Of a DNA stretch of 64,000 nt, positions 1 to 8,754 are shown piece by piece (position 1 is the stretch's first letter; each line of letters begins with the position of its first letter). The position numbers and the translations under genes were made by a program. The stretch comes from JAYSYM01 sp964543475 (GTDB lineage: Bacteria; Bdellovibrionota; Bdellovibrionia; Bdellovibrionales; JAMPXM01), in the NCBI GenBank assembly GCA_964543475.1, contig CAZIYJ010000001.1, positions 744,001 through 808,000 on the forward strand. Reading direction: 5' to 3'. The notes beneath the pieces were generated by a model that did no database searches, was not told the origin of the DNA, and was given only the letters and a program-made list of their open reading frames with translations.

Positions 1-40
1 CCCGAAGTCTAGGTGTCTATAGGGAAAGTTGAGGCTGTTC

Positions 41-1324
41 TTACTGAGCTGCGCGGCTGCTGCGTGCTGCTCGACTAGTCCCAGAAGAGCTTGCTGGAGC
101 AGAAGCTCCGCCGACGGCAGCTGCTTCAGTGCAAGACATGTTCAATTGTGTTTGTTGATTTGAACCACCGTTGGACATGTACTTTAAAGGATCAACGACG
201 TTTGCATCGTTGCAACGATTCTCTCCGCTACGAAGTTTGCAAGCTTCGAAGTGTAAGTGAGCGCCACTCGATGCACCAGTGTTACCAGAGTAACCGATGA
301 TCTGACCTTTTTTAACTTTTTGACCAGGCTTCACTATCCAACGGCTTAAGTGCGCATAGCGAGTCATGAAACCATCAACGTGAGTGATATCGATTCTTCG
401 GCCATAACCTTTTTTGCCTTGGTCCATGACTCGAGTCACAGTGCCATCGGCTGCGGCAATGATCGGAGTACCTGAGCGAGCCACGATATCAACACCGTCG
501 TGAGTGCGAGTTCCGTGATGAGATTTGCGTTTTCCCTTGAACATGTTGCGACCGCTGTTTGCGCGATTGTAAACGCAGCTCGCACCTTTATCTCTGCAGC
601 CACATGTTGGGCCAAGAATTTTGAAAGGAGTGTTGCTCACAACTACTTCAGTTTGAGTTTGAACTGCTTGCGGAGCAGGAGCGTTCGTAGCCGGACGAAC
701 TACGTCTTCTTGCTTCGGTAGTGGTCGAGAGTAGAAATCAGAATTTTCTGTTTTTGGTTTGTAAGGGCGATAAGTACTTTCTGAGAGTTCTTCATCTTTC
801 AAGAGAAGTTCATCGATCATTCGATTGATGTCTTCGTCGTTACTGTCTGCACGCGCACCGATGGCGCGAATTCGCTCGTAACTGAAATCTGCAGGTGGAA
901 TATAAAAATTTGTGTCGATTGGAAGAGTCATCCCGTTGGTCATCATCGCAGCCTGCTCTAATGTGCCCGGAATCATTGGTCCCATTGGAGTTGGCATTTG
1001 AACGGCCGTTCCAAGGATCGCAGGATAGCTAAGAGTTTGCTGAGCCATTACATAGTGAAACGGGTCACGCGCAAATGGGGTTTGAAAAACTGAGCCCGGC
1101 ATGAGCTGACCTAATGAGTTACCTTGATCACCGTATATATTGATATTGGCTTGAGTCTGCATGATCAAAGAAGGGTCATAAAACATTGCAGGGGGAAGTG
1201 GAATATAAGTCGCCGATAGCCCGACGTTTTGAGCGAATGCAGGCGACACGTTCGCTACTACAAACGATATTAGGGCTAACTTGTTAAAGGCTTGTTTAAG
1301 GCCCCATTGAGCGAGTTTCTTCAT
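41..1324 (-). CDS. Secreted M23 family metallopeptidase (peptidoglycan endopeptidase)
   Basis: Predicted secreted zinc endopeptidase of family M23 (LytM/lysostaphin fold), which cuts peptide cross-links in peptidoglycan. A signal peptide occupies residues 1-31 (cut after AFA). Residues about 32-235 are low-complexity, Pro- and acid-rich, with no recognised domain. The M23 domain lies at about 250-385. Its zinc ligands are visible: H275 and D279 in HDGVD, the H356-x-H358 pair in AHLHFE, and the supporting histidine H325 in RYAHLS. Six cysteines flank the domain and could form disulfides. The tail is Ser/Ala/Arg-rich. All catalytic residues are present, so it should be active, in the periplasm or exported. 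It is transcribed away from the rest of the window and stands alone here. Confidence 0.85.
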   Translation of the reverse strand: MKKLAQWGLKQAFNKLALISFVVANVSPAFAQNVGLSATYIPLPPAMFYDPSLIMQTQANINIYGDQGNSLGQLMPGSVFQTPFARDPFHYVMAQQTLSYPAILGTAVQMPTPMGPMIPGTLEQAAMMTNGMTLPIDTNFYIPPADFSYERIRAIGARADSNDEDINRMIDELLLKDEELSESTYRPYKPKTENSDFYSRPLPKQEDVVRPATNAPAPQAVQTQTEVVVSNTPFKILGPTCGCRDKGASCVYNRANSGRNMFKGKRKSHHGTRTHDGVDIVARSGTPIIAAADGTVTRVMDQGKKGYGRRIDITHVDGFMTRYAHLSRWIVKPGQKVKKGQIIGYSGNTGASSGAHLHFEACKLRSGENRCNDANVVDPLKYMSNGGSNQQTQLNMSCTEAAAVGGASAPASSSGTSRAARSSRAAQ

Positions 1325-1451
1325 TGCCTGGTACTAGTACAAGACCCAAGCCAGCCTTAGATTGGTTTAAACAGAGGAGGTGGACCGGTGACGGTTATTG
1401 CCTTTACACCTGCCAAGCCAAAACAGGGTGCGTTTCATTTTGAGACATCGG

Positions 1452-1485
1452 TCTAAAAAGAAAAAAGCCCTGCGTATGCAGAGCT
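1452..1485 (-). terminator. Rho-independent terminator of the small lipoprotein gene
   Basis: On the minus strand a stem (AGC, one mismatch, CTGC, tetraloop, GCAG, GCT; 1466-1485) is followed by a T-rich tract TTTTTTCTTTTT. It lies about 50 nt past the stop codon of the lipoprotein gene at 1538-1831. Confidence 0.65.
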
Positions 1486-1537
1486 AATTTCTATGGACCG
1501 AATTCTTAGAGTGCTCAAAGCGCTTTGTTAATAGTGC

Positions 1538-1831
1538 CTATCGCGCTTCTTCGCGAACTTCGTTCAGCTTTTTCTTAGCATCTTTGATTTCTTCAGCGCC
1601 TTCTTTTTTTGTCTCCATCACATCTTGCGTAGCACCGCTTCGAGCTTCAGTGAGATCTTCTCTTGCTGCGTTGATGTTTTGATTTGCGTCAACTTGCGCT
1701 TCGTTTACATCTTGAGAAACTTCTTGCTGAGTTTCGCCTAAGTTCTCTTGCGCTTCACGAATGTTTTCTTGGCGCGAATCACAACCTGCCAACATTCCTA
1801 CTGCTGCTACTGCTATCAAAAGTTTTTTCAT
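1538..1831 (-). CDS. Small coiled-coil lipoprotein
   Basis: A 97-residue predicted lipoprotein. The leader MKKLLIAVAAVGMLAGC has a clear lipobox (LAGC, Cys17). The mature part is almost entirely charged and Gln/Asn-rich heptads, predicting one long helix or coiled coil, rather like Lpp-type or YtxH-like proteins. It lacks an obvious C-terminal lysine for Lpp-style attachment to peptidoglycan, since the C terminus reads VREEAR. It is monocistronic, with its own terminator. Role unknown; an envelope spacer or stress lipoprotein is a guess. Confidence 0.7.
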   Translation of the reverse strand: MKKLLIAVAAVGMLAGCDSRQENIREAQENLGETQQEVSQDVNEAQVDANQNINAAREDLTEARSGATQDVMETKKEGAEEIKDAKKKLNEVREEAR

Positions 1832-1946
1832 AATCAGATCCCCCTTGTTTAAAGCAGCAGTCTACCTATGAATTGTGGAAAGGTAACCCGCATGAAATTT
1901 TAAACTTGGTGATGATTGAGGCGAGATGACACAAAAAGTGTGACTG

Positions 1947-3413
1947 TTAGTCGTCATCTCGTCGAGTGCTGCAAGTCATTTCGATTGGAACGTGATCGCT
2001 GAGGTACTCGCGTAAGACCCAAAACTTATTATTTTTCAGTCGAACGATTGACCGCTTAATGTCAGTGGCCAGCTTCACTTTTTCTTCTTCAGTTAACCCA
2101 CGCGCACGATACTCGTTCTTCACTTTTTCAAGACGAATCTGTTGATCTAAAAATGCAGTTTGCATTCTTTCAGTCTTGTTGTGGTAGCCAGGGTTTAGTA
2201 GATACGCCAAACGTTTTAATTCGCCATCTGCCGTGTCTGTACCGATCTGTGTGAAGTCATAAGAACGAATTGTTGAGAGGTCACACTCTGAGAGTGCATC
2301 GGCTTTCAAAATAAAGTGGTCGTAGCTGTTTGCGAGCTTTTCCATTGGCAGGCTCAGACTCGTGTTTTCATGTTGATAAACCGCGTATCCCGGAGATGCA
2401 GAAATCGATGCATTCCACGGAGTTTGGTTATTTGCTGAGTAATCTAAGTTAAAGTCGCCCATATATAAAACGTCTTTGTCGAAAGACTCAAGAAAAGGGA
2501 ATTGGTCAGCGACTGCTTTAACTTCATAGAAACGTCCGACTTTATCTTTGCTAATCGAGCATTCAGCTTTTGCGGGATACCGAGCGCAAATTTCTTTTTG
2601 CTGATCGGCTTGATCAGCTGATGAGGCAGGGCGAAATCGAGTATGGGAAACCGCAGCTATGAAATCGAATTTTCCGCTTTTGAAGTTTGCAATGAAAGCT
2701 TTGCGCGACATGAGCTTTGCCTGATTTGGTGACACTTGTGCCAAGCAACCAAAGTTAAGACCCATGATGTTGTCATTAATTTTGTCTGCGAGACCAGATT
2801 GAGGGCAGTAGTTCCACATTCGTAACTGAACTTTACTCCCGCGGTAGTAGAACCCTGCTAATTCACCAGTGCTTCCTTCGCCTTCCGGCATCGGTTGAAA
2901 AAGCAATGACCACGATGGATCTTTGGATTGTAACTCTTTGAGCAGTTTATAATATCCTGGCTCCATCACTCGCCAATTCACCGGAAGCTTTTGTTGACTG
3001 CCCTTAACCACTTCACGAAGTTTACGGTTTTCATCGGCATAAGTGGTAGGAAGGGGCATCATCTCGGTGGCTCCGACTAAATCCCACTTGTTCATAATAA
3101 TTGCCATCGCATTTAAATCTTTTAAGCGCGCTTGATCATCACCCAAATGGTAAAGATTAAAAGCGGCGATTTTAATTTTAGATGGGTTTTTCTGAGCAAC
3201 GACCTTTACCGGATAAATATGCACGTAATTATCAGTGCAAACCCAATTGAATCGTTCATTATTCTCAAACAGAGCGCGCTGATCGCAATCATCGTAAGGC
3301 CCATTTGGTACTTTGATACTTGCAGTCTGCGCTGGTTCGCGAGACGGAGTTGTGTTGCAGGCATAGAGCGATAATGACGTAAGAAAAAGACCAAGATAGA
3401 CGACGTTCCTCAT
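1947..3413 (-). CDS. Lipoprotein of the endonuclease/exonuclease/phosphatase (EEP) family
   Basis: A 488-residue predicted lipoprotein (lipobox LYAC, Cys19) carrying an EEP-fold domain. EEP landmarks are present in order: an Asn in AAFNLYHLG near residue 85, a metal-binding Glu in GATEMMP near 117, the D-x-N pair in MGDFNLDY near 320, and the terminal SDHVPIE (Asp-His) near 475. Family members are Mg-dependent DNases, phosphodiesterases or inositol/sphingomyelin phosphatases, and the sequence alone does not choose between them. Lipidation and export put the enzyme at the envelope, where a nuclease or lipid phosphodiesterase role is plausible. It is divergent from a second EEP gene starting 112 nt away. 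Confidence 0.75.
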   Translation of the reverse strand: MRNVVYLGLFLTSLSLYACNTTPSREPAQTASIKVPNGPYDDCDQRALFENNERFNWVCTDNYVHIYPVKVVAQKNPSKIKIAAFNLYHLGDDQARLKDLNAMAIIMNKWDLVGATEMMPLPTTYADENRKLREVVKGSQQKLPVNWRVMEPGYYKLLKELQSKDPSWSLLFQPMPEGEGSTGELAGFYYRGSKVQLRMWNYCPQSGLADKINDNIMGLNFGCLAQVSPNQAKLMSRKAFIANFKSGKFDFIAAVSHTRFRPASSADQADQQKEICARYPAKAECSISKDKVGRFYEVKAVADQFPFLESFDKDVLYMGDFNLDYSANNQTPWNASISASPGYAVYQHENTSLSLPMEKLANSYDHFILKADALSECDLSTIRSYDFTQIGTDTADGELKRLAYLLNPGYHNKTERMQTAFLDQQIRLEKVKNEYRARGLTEEEKVKLATDIKRSIVRLKNNKFWVLREYLSDHVPIEMTCSTRRDDD

Positions 3414-3524
3414 CTCATTATGTTAAGCCTAATTGGGTTCTGCATCTACGGTGCTCCAGACAAAGGTCGGCAATCTTTTTTGGATCAGAAATTTGAGTGT
3501 CGTCGTTAGTCTAGCTAGGAGATA

Positions 3525-4562
3525 ATGAATTCAATGCAACTGCGACTTTGCGTGTTCAATGTAGAAAATCTTTTTGTGTTAGCTGATGAGCCTAGCGAAG
3601 CGCGAATTAAGCAAATTATCGACCAAGACTCTGAACAAGAGTGGCAGTCGATCTCTGTGTCGACAATTCCAAACAAATCTCTTCGGCAAACCAAAGGAGT
3701 GGCTCGCGCTATTCGCGAGATGAATGCAGATATTTTGATGCTTTGTGAAGTCGGAGGACTTGAGTCGCTTCAAAATTTTTCGAAATATTTTTTGAACAAC
3801 GAATACACCCCTCACTTAATCGAAGGAAATTCAGACCGAGGAATCGATCTTGGCTATCTTGTCCGCACAAGCTTGCCGCTAAAGTACGATCTTATTTCGC
3901 ACAAGCATCGATCAATTGATTTTCTCTACCCACACGAAAAGCAAAGTCTTAAGACGGGTTATGCCAATGATCGCCTGAAGGCGCAGCCGACGCACAAATT
4001 TTCGAGAGATGTACTTGAACTTCGAATTTCGAAAAGTGATGAATCACTAGTGCTCATTTGCATGCTCGTTCATTTAAAGTCTCAACTCGATCGCGATCGC
4101 ATTGATCCCCTCGGGAGAGATCGCAGAAAAGCAGAACTAGAAAAACTTGTTAAAATCTATCTTGAGCTTGAGCAAGAAAATGGTGGCGTTGTTCCGATTG
4201 CGATCGGCGGAGACTTCAACGGCTCAGCGTCAGGCCCTATACTAGATCCTGAGTTCGAAGAGCTTCGAAAAACTACAAATCTAAAAGACGTTCTTGAGGT
4301 CGCAGATGTTCCAGTCGATCAGCGATTTACACATATGCAAATTCAGCCATGGGGGAACAAGTCTGTTAATCGGCAGTTTGATTGTCTCTTTGTGAACCCG
4401 CCTTTGCAAAAAATGGTTATTGCGAGCGAGTCCAAAGTTTTTCGTTTTACAGATGAGTTTAAAATGAAAATCGATGTTCCTCGTACGCTGACCGAAAAAC
4501 GCTTGCTGCCGTCAGACCATTACCCTGTGATCACAGAAGTTCACTTAGACGAGAAAAAATAA
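3525..4562 (+). CDS. EEP-family nuclease/phosphatase, cytoplasmic
   Basis: A 345-residue protein of the endonuclease/exonuclease/phosphatase family with no signal peptide. Visible motifs are the N-terminal VFNVENLF, a Glu in LCEVGGLES, GGDFNGSASG (Asp and Asn of the active site) and LLPSDHYPVITEV (catalytic Asp-His). The protein resembles bacterial EEP proteins annotated as endonucleases; substrate unknown. AGGAG at 3517-3521 lies only 3 nt before ATG 3525 and 12 nt before a second in-frame ATG at 3534, so the start is uncertain by three codons. The 3' end overlaps the convergent GNAT gene by 22 nt. Confidence 0.75.
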   Translation: MNSMQLRLCVFNVENLFVLADEPSEARIKQIIDQDSEQEWQSISVSTIPNKSLRQTKGVARAIREMNADILMLCEVGGLESLQNFSKYFLNNEYTPHLIEGNSDRGIDLGYLVRTSLPLKYDLISHKHRSIDFLYPHEKQSLKTGYANDRLKAQPTHKFSRDVLELRISKSDESLVLICMLVHLKSQLDRDRIDPLGRDRRKAELEKLVKIYLELEQENGGVVPIAIGGDFNGSASGPILDPEFEELRKTTNLKDVLEVADVPVDQRFTHMQIQPWGNKSVNRQFDCLFVNPPLQKMVIASESKVFRFTDEFKMKIDVPRTLTEKRLLPSDHYPVITEVHLDEKK

Positions 4563-5371
4563 GTAAAATGATTCGCAATGGGTTCGTAGCCAATCTGTTT
4601 ATATAAAGCAGCATTCTCAGGCTTGGTCGCATCACTGTATAAAACTAAAAATTCTTTTCCTTGCGACAGTTGCAACTCTGAGAGTGCAGCAACCGTTGCT
4701 CGCGCCAAGCCTTTGCCGCGCTTTTCGGGAGGAGTGAAAACTGAGTGCACCCGAATGCCTTTTGGAGTTGCCCCGCCCATCCCAACCATGGATGCAGGAC
4801 GATTGTTTCCCCAAACAAAAAGCCGATTTGTGTGAATCATTTGAAGTGCAATTTCTTTGGCAGTTAAACCAGCCTCACTCGGTACGCCTGTCTCCTCTGA
4901 AAACTGCTCAAACCAAGATGCTAGTAAGTCTGCCTCATCAATCCAGGCTCTTCGAAATTGACCAAGCGGTCTTCTGATTTCGTTTACTCGATGAAGCTTT
5001 TGTAAAACCATTGAAAACTCATGATCTAAGCGAACAGTTTTATTTGTCTGAAGCCAATCACGGGAAAACCCTCGAGCGATTTCTTCAGGGCCCATCACCA
5101 TTTTTAAAGGCTTCTCTCCCAGAAACTCTTTTACAGATCTAATGAGGTCAGGAGCAGCCTTGAGTACTGTCTGGTTGAAAATAAGCGAGCCGTTAAAAAG
5201 AAGAGCTACTGATCCATTTTTGTCAGTAAATCCTGCATCTGAACTTGATGGATTCTGATGAGAACGCGAGAAGGCCTGAAGCAGCATATTGTTATGAGCT
5301 TCATTTTCGAGAAGTAGTTCTTCGCTGTCCGTCATGAGCTTTGCAATGTTGGTTTGTAATGCCCAGCTCAT
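4541..5371 (-). CDS. GNAT-family N-acetyltransferase
   Basis: A 276-residue protein with a GNAT domain in its C-terminal half. The acetyl-CoA-binding motif A is seen in VHSVFTPPEKRGKGLARA (about residues 205-223), followed by the NAALYKQIGYEP motif B region near the C terminus. The N-terminal 120 residues are divergent and may be a second, degenerate GNAT fold. The acceptor substrate cannot be told. Its start overlaps the upstream methyltransferase stop by 4 nt, so the two are probably translated together. Confidence 0.75.
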   Translation of the reverse strand: MSWALQTNIAKLMTDSEELLLENEAHNNMLLQAFSRSHQNPSSSDAGFTDKNGSVALLFNGSLIFNQTVLKAAPDLIRSVKEFLGEKPLKMVMGPEEIARGFSRDWLQTNKTVRLDHEFSMVLQKLHRVNEIRRPLGQFRRAWIDEADLLASWFEQFSEETGVPSEAGLTAKEIALQMIHTNRLFVWGNNRPASMVGMGGATPKGIRVHSVFTPPEKRGKGLARATVAALSELQLSQGKEFLVLYSDATKPENAALYKQIGYEPIANHFTYFFSSK

Positions 5372-6084
5372 TGTGAAATCCCGCGCGTGGCGAACGTAGA
5401 TTCTCGTTTTCCGGCGAACCCATCACGGACCAACACCGTGAATTGATTTTTTTGGAGTGCTCGCTTAAGTGATCCAGTACACGCGTAGGTAGCGAGAACA
5501 GCGCGCTCAGCTGCAGCAGATTTCACAAACCGATCGATAAATTCCTCGCTCCACAATTCAGGAGAAGTTTTTGAACTAAAAGCATCGAAAAGAAAGCACG
5601 AAACTTTTTGCGACATTTTAGTCTCTTGCGAGAGCGGGCCTCGAAGAGTCCATTGATCGTCAGCAATCAGCTTTGCGAAGGTCGCCTTGATTGATTTTGG
5701 TTCTTGATTTGTGTGACTACCACAGAGAGTAGCGATTTGGTCGTAAGTATGTTGAAACTCTTCGCTGATGTTTTGATTTAATAGCCAAGCTTTAAAAATT
5801 TCGATCAGCTCTGGCACTAACTCAAAGCTTTCTCCGCTGACTTTTGAAAGTTCAGCCTCACTCTTAAGAAGTAAGGCCGTCGTTAAGAGTTCGTTGTAGC
5901 CAATTCCGAGCCCAAGCGAAAGAAAGCTAGGGGCGAGGTTGTGACTGAGAGTCGTTGAGATTGCGTGGCCATAGATGTAAACGGTCTCTGAAAAGGCCCC
6001 TTTTGAGCTATGCATGGCCTCGGCCTCTGGGCCGAGTTTCAGGCTTGGGCTTCCGTCTTCGGTTTGTAAAAAATGAAATTCCAC
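5368..6084 (-). CDS. MnmD/MnmC-like tRNA-modifying methyltransferase domain protein
   Basis: A 238-residue protein resembling the MnmC methyltransferase domain (DUF752, MnmD), which methylates the nm5U34 wobble base of tRNA using SAM. A SAM-binding glycine loop appears in LSLGLGIGYNE (about residues 52-62). The family motif FDAFSSKTSPELWSEEF (about 166-182) matches the DxFxPxxNPxxW signature of MnmC. LATYACTGSLKRAL and VRDGFAGKRESTFA follow, as in MnmC. The FAD-dependent oxidase half of E. coli MnmC is absent, so this is the stand-alone form. It forms a two-gene operon with the GNAT gene downstream. Confidence 0.75.
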   Translation of the reverse strand: MEFHFLQTEDGSPSLKLGPEAEAMHSSKGAFSETVYIYGHAISTTLSHNLAPSFLSLGLGIGYNELLTTALLLKSEAELSKVSGESFELVPELIEIFKAWLLNQNISEEFQHTYDQIATLCGSHTNQEPKSIKATFAKLIADDQWTLRGPLSQETKMSQKVSCFLFDAFSSKTSPELWSEEFIDRFVKSAAAERAVLATYACTGSLKRALQKNQFTVLVRDGFAGKRESTFATRGISQ

Positions 6085-6184
6085 GCTCGATTAATCCCTT
6101 ATGAGTAGGGATCAGGCAAGAAAACTCTACTATCGGTAAAATCGCATAGACATAGGCCTGCTACGAGGGCAAAACCATCACTCG

Positions 6185-7117
6185 ATGAATCAAGTTTGGG
6201 ATGGAAAGCCGTACTTTCCGATCAGTCATGTTTATAAAGCCCGTTTCGGTTCGAAAGTGATGAAAATCCCTGTTTCGATTGCCGAGAACTGCCCGAATCG
6301 TGCAGGTATTAAGGGTATGAAGACGTGCATCTTTTGTGATGACCACGGATCATTCGCTTATCCAGATAGCCAAGGGACTGAGCTTCGTGGGCAGATTGAA
6401 TCTCATCGCGAGAAGGTAAGCCAGCGCTTCAACGCAAAAGCATTTCTCGTTTATTTTCAGGCGTACACAACAACGTTTTCTTCGCTCAACAAACTTAAAG
6501 AAGGCTTCGACATTGCGCTTAGCTATCCGGATGTTGCAGGGCTAGTTGTTGGCACTCGTCCTGACTGTTTATCAGAAGCTGTGCTTCGCACTTGGAAAGA
6601 GTATGCCCAAAAAACTTTCTTGGGCATTGAACTTGGAATTCAAAGTTTTGATGATGAGCAACTCCTTTGGATGCGCCGGGGCCACACGGCATCTCAGGCG
6701 ATCAAAGGCATTGAGCGAATTCATAATGAGACCGGTGTAGATGTTGGCGTTCATTTAATTTTCGGATGGCCGACAGAAAACGATAAGCAGATCATAGAAA
6801 CTGCAAAGCTTTGTAACTCGCTCCCAATCACCAACGTAAAACTTCACAATTTGCACGTTTTAAAAGGCACACCATTAGCAGACATGTATCATGCCGGAGA
6901 GTTTGCGCCTGTTGATTTTGATACCTATGCTCATCGAGTTGGATTGTTCTTAGATCACTTGTCACCGAAGATCGCTGTTCACCGGTTGGCTGCGCTTTCA
7001 TCTCGTTGGGATGAGCTGATTGCTCCAGATTGGAATCGCCATAAGATGCGAATCTACCAAGGCGTGATTGATTACTTAAATAATCACGGCCACATGCAAG
7101 GGCGTTTGTTCGTCTAA
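6185..7117 (+). CDS. YhcC-like radical SAM protein (TIGR01212 type)
   Basis: A 310-residue radical SAM enzyme of the YhcC group. The cluster cysteines are C36, C48 and C51 (CPNRAGIKGMKTCIFC), in the long-spaced pattern of this subgroup rather than plain CxxxCxxC. GTRPDCL (near residue 118), LGIQSFDDEQL and VHLIFGWPTE are the usual later radical-SAM beta-strand motifs. Its function is not firmly known; relatives are suspected to act on RNA or sulfur chemistry. It is divergent from the MnmD-like gene, separated by 100 nt, and ends 1 nt before the convergent patatin gene. Confidence 0.8.
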   Translation: MNQVWDGKPYFPISHVYKARFGSKVMKIPVSIAENCPNRAGIKGMKTCIFCDDHGSFAYPDSQGTELRGQIESHREKVSQRFNAKAFLVYFQAYTTTFSSLNKLKEGFDIALSYPDVAGLVVGTRPDCLSEAVLRTWKEYAQKTFLGIELGIQSFDDEQLLWMRRGHTASQAIKGIERIHNETGVDVGVHLIFGWPTENDKQIIETAKLCNSLPITNVKLHNLHVLKGTPLADMYHAGEFAPVDFDTYAHRVGLFLDHLSPKIAVHRLAALSSRWDELIAPDWNRHKMRIYQGVIDYLNNHGHMQGRLFV

Positions 7118-7118
7118 A

Positions 7119-8270
7119 TTATTTTGCTAGGAATCGTTTGATCTCATCTTTGCTATTCATGGCGTCTAGATAGCCCAGCTCGATAAGTTTTCCGCAGTAT
7201 TCTGGATCGAAGAGCAAGTAGCTCGTGAGTTCAGAAGACTCACCAGAACCACCCAAACCACCAATTAAGTATCGAAGTAAATTCGGAAGCTTATTAAATT
7301 TTCCGGCAGCTAGTGCGCCAATATCTTGTGATGGACGAATCCATAAATATTCAACTGGGCGAAGCGACATCTCTTTAAGCAAATGAGGTGGGATCGACTT
7401 CAAAGTGTTGTTCACTCGAGCCATCCGCTCCATATCAACTTCAATCGCATCGAGTAATACGGCATTCATCATCACGCCAAGCACTCGAGCGATGGAAGGC
7501 TCGCTGGAAGGTGGTGTCGGACTGACGGGCGCTAAGTGATCTGGCCTTCGCACACTCACCACAATAAGTTTATCAGCGCCTAGATGAATCGCAGGACTAA
7601 GTGGAGCGGTGTTGCGAAGACAACCATCGCCGTAGAATCGATCGCCAACTTTCACCGACGGAAAAAATAGTGGAATCGCGGCCGAAGCCATAACGTGTTC
7701 AACAGAGAGCTTGGCGTGATGGCTCTCTCGTCGATTGCGATCCCAAAGTTTCATGCCGTCTCGGGCTTGAACGAAAGTAATACTGTTTGAATTATTATAG
7801 TCCATCGCAGTGATGGCAGCCGCCTCGAGATATCCCTTGTCGATCTGCTCTTGAATTCGCTCGACCGGAATGTTTGTCGATAAAAGTTCGCGAAGTGGCT
7901 GAGTATCTAAAAGTGAATGCGCGCGCTTACGTTTTCGCAATCCGCCAAGTGCTGTGTCGGCAAGCCAACGAGCTCCGATGTGCCCGAGACTGACAGCATC
8001 TGTTCTAAAAATATTATCAGTTTCAAGCTTGCCCCATGTTTCGACTAAGTCTCTGCAAGATTTGACTGGGTCGTTCCAGGTAGAAGCCATGAAAGCCGTG
8101 TTAATTGCTCCGGCACTAATTCCGGTGATGATTGAAATTGGTAGGCTTTGTTCGCCAGCAGCAGAAATTTCGGTAATAGCTTTCATCACTCCAGCTTGAT
8201 ACGCACCACGCGCACCACCACCAGAGAGAACTAAACCTACTTTGCTGTTGTTAGAATTAAAATCGGCCAC
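7119..8270 (-). CDS. Patatin-like phospholipase
   Basis: A 383-residue patatin-family lipid acyl hydrolase. The oxyanion-hole motif is GGGARGAYQAG (residues 17-27). The nucleophile Ser52 lies in GISAG. The Asp of the Ser-Asp dyad is D215 in YGDGCLRN, where the family usually has DG[GA]. No signal peptide is seen, so it is either cytoplasmic or exported by another route. Possible roles are membrane phospholipid turnover or attack on foreign membranes; the latter is inference. It lies 50 nt downstream of hpf on the same strand. Confidence 0.85.
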   Translation of the reverse strand: MADFNSNNSKVGLVLSGGGARGAYQAGVMKAITEISAAGEQSLPISIITGISAGAINTAFMASTWNDPVKSCRDLVETWGKLETDNIFRTDAVSLGHIGARWLADTALGGLRKRKRAHSLLDTQPLRELLSTNIPVERIQEQIDKGYLEAAAITAMDYNNSNSITFVQARDGMKLWDRNRRESHHAKLSVEHVMASAAIPLFFPSVKVGDRFYGDGCLRNTAPLSPAIHLGADKLIVVSVRRPDHLAPVSPTPPSSEPSIARVLGVMMNAVLLDAIEVDMERMARVNNTLKSIPPHLLKEMSLRPVEYLWIRPSQDIGALAAGKFNKLPNLLRYLIGGLGGSGESSELTSYLLFDPEYCGKLIELGYLDAMNSKDEIKRFLAK

Positions 8271-8301
8271 TCCTCTCAGTATAGAGGCGTAAGCCTTCGA
8301 A

Positions 8302-8325
8302 CTCTAGGGCTAGCTAGACCTAGAG
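8302..8325. repeat. Palindromic CTAG-rich element between hpf and the patatin gene
   Basis: CTCTAGG and CCTAGAG form a perfect 7-bp inverted repeat around GCTAGCTAGA. Its right arm overlaps the hpf stop codon (8320-8322). No T-run follows on either strand, so it is not a standard terminator. It could be an operator or an RNA hairpin between the two genes. Confidence 0.5.
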
Positions 8326-8658
8326 CTGTCGTGCTTCGTCATTACGAATGCCGATTTCTTTCTTCGATCGATTTCGAAGAAGAATCTGCATTGCCTTTGC
8401 GGCTTCTGCAATCGCTTCATGCATGTCTTCAGCAGTTTTTGAGACAAAAACGTCGTGCTTTGGTGGATAGCGAACTTCGATTTCACATTTGTACTCTGGA
8501 GTTCCAGACGCAAATCGAGAGTTGACCGAGACGAGCCATACTAAAATATGGCAATCAGATCGATGAAGGTAAGTGCAAAGCGGCTCAACTTTATCCAGGG
8601 CGAAAGACTCTAGAGACTCGGAACGATCCATGTCTTTAAAGTGGATTTCTGCTCTCAT
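8320..8658 (-). CDS. hpf: Ribosome hibernation promoting factor / RaiA family protein
   Basis: A 112-residue protein of the short HPF/RaiA (YfiA) family, which binds the 30S subunit at the A and P sites and silences ribosomes in stationary phase. Recognisable parts are the N-terminal strand RAEIHFKDMDRSE, the central strand CEIEVRYP followed by DVFVSKTAEDMHEAIAEAAKAM, which is the conserved second helix of the fold, and the basic end LLRNRSKKE. No long C-terminal dimerisation domain is present. It is transcribed just before the patatin gene. Confidence 0.75.
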   Translation of the reverse strand: MRAEIHFKDMDRSESLESFALDKVEPLCTYLHRSDCHILVWLVSVNSRFASGTPEYKCEIEVRYPPKHDVFVSKTAEDMHEAIAEAAKAMQILLRNRSKKEIGIRNDEARQL

Positions 8659-8754
8659 GAAACCTCCATCGTTATTAGTTAATTGATTTTAGGTATGACA
8701 GTGGCGGACGTCAAATTTAGCTTCGTACAATCTTGTGAACAAAAGGCCACACCT

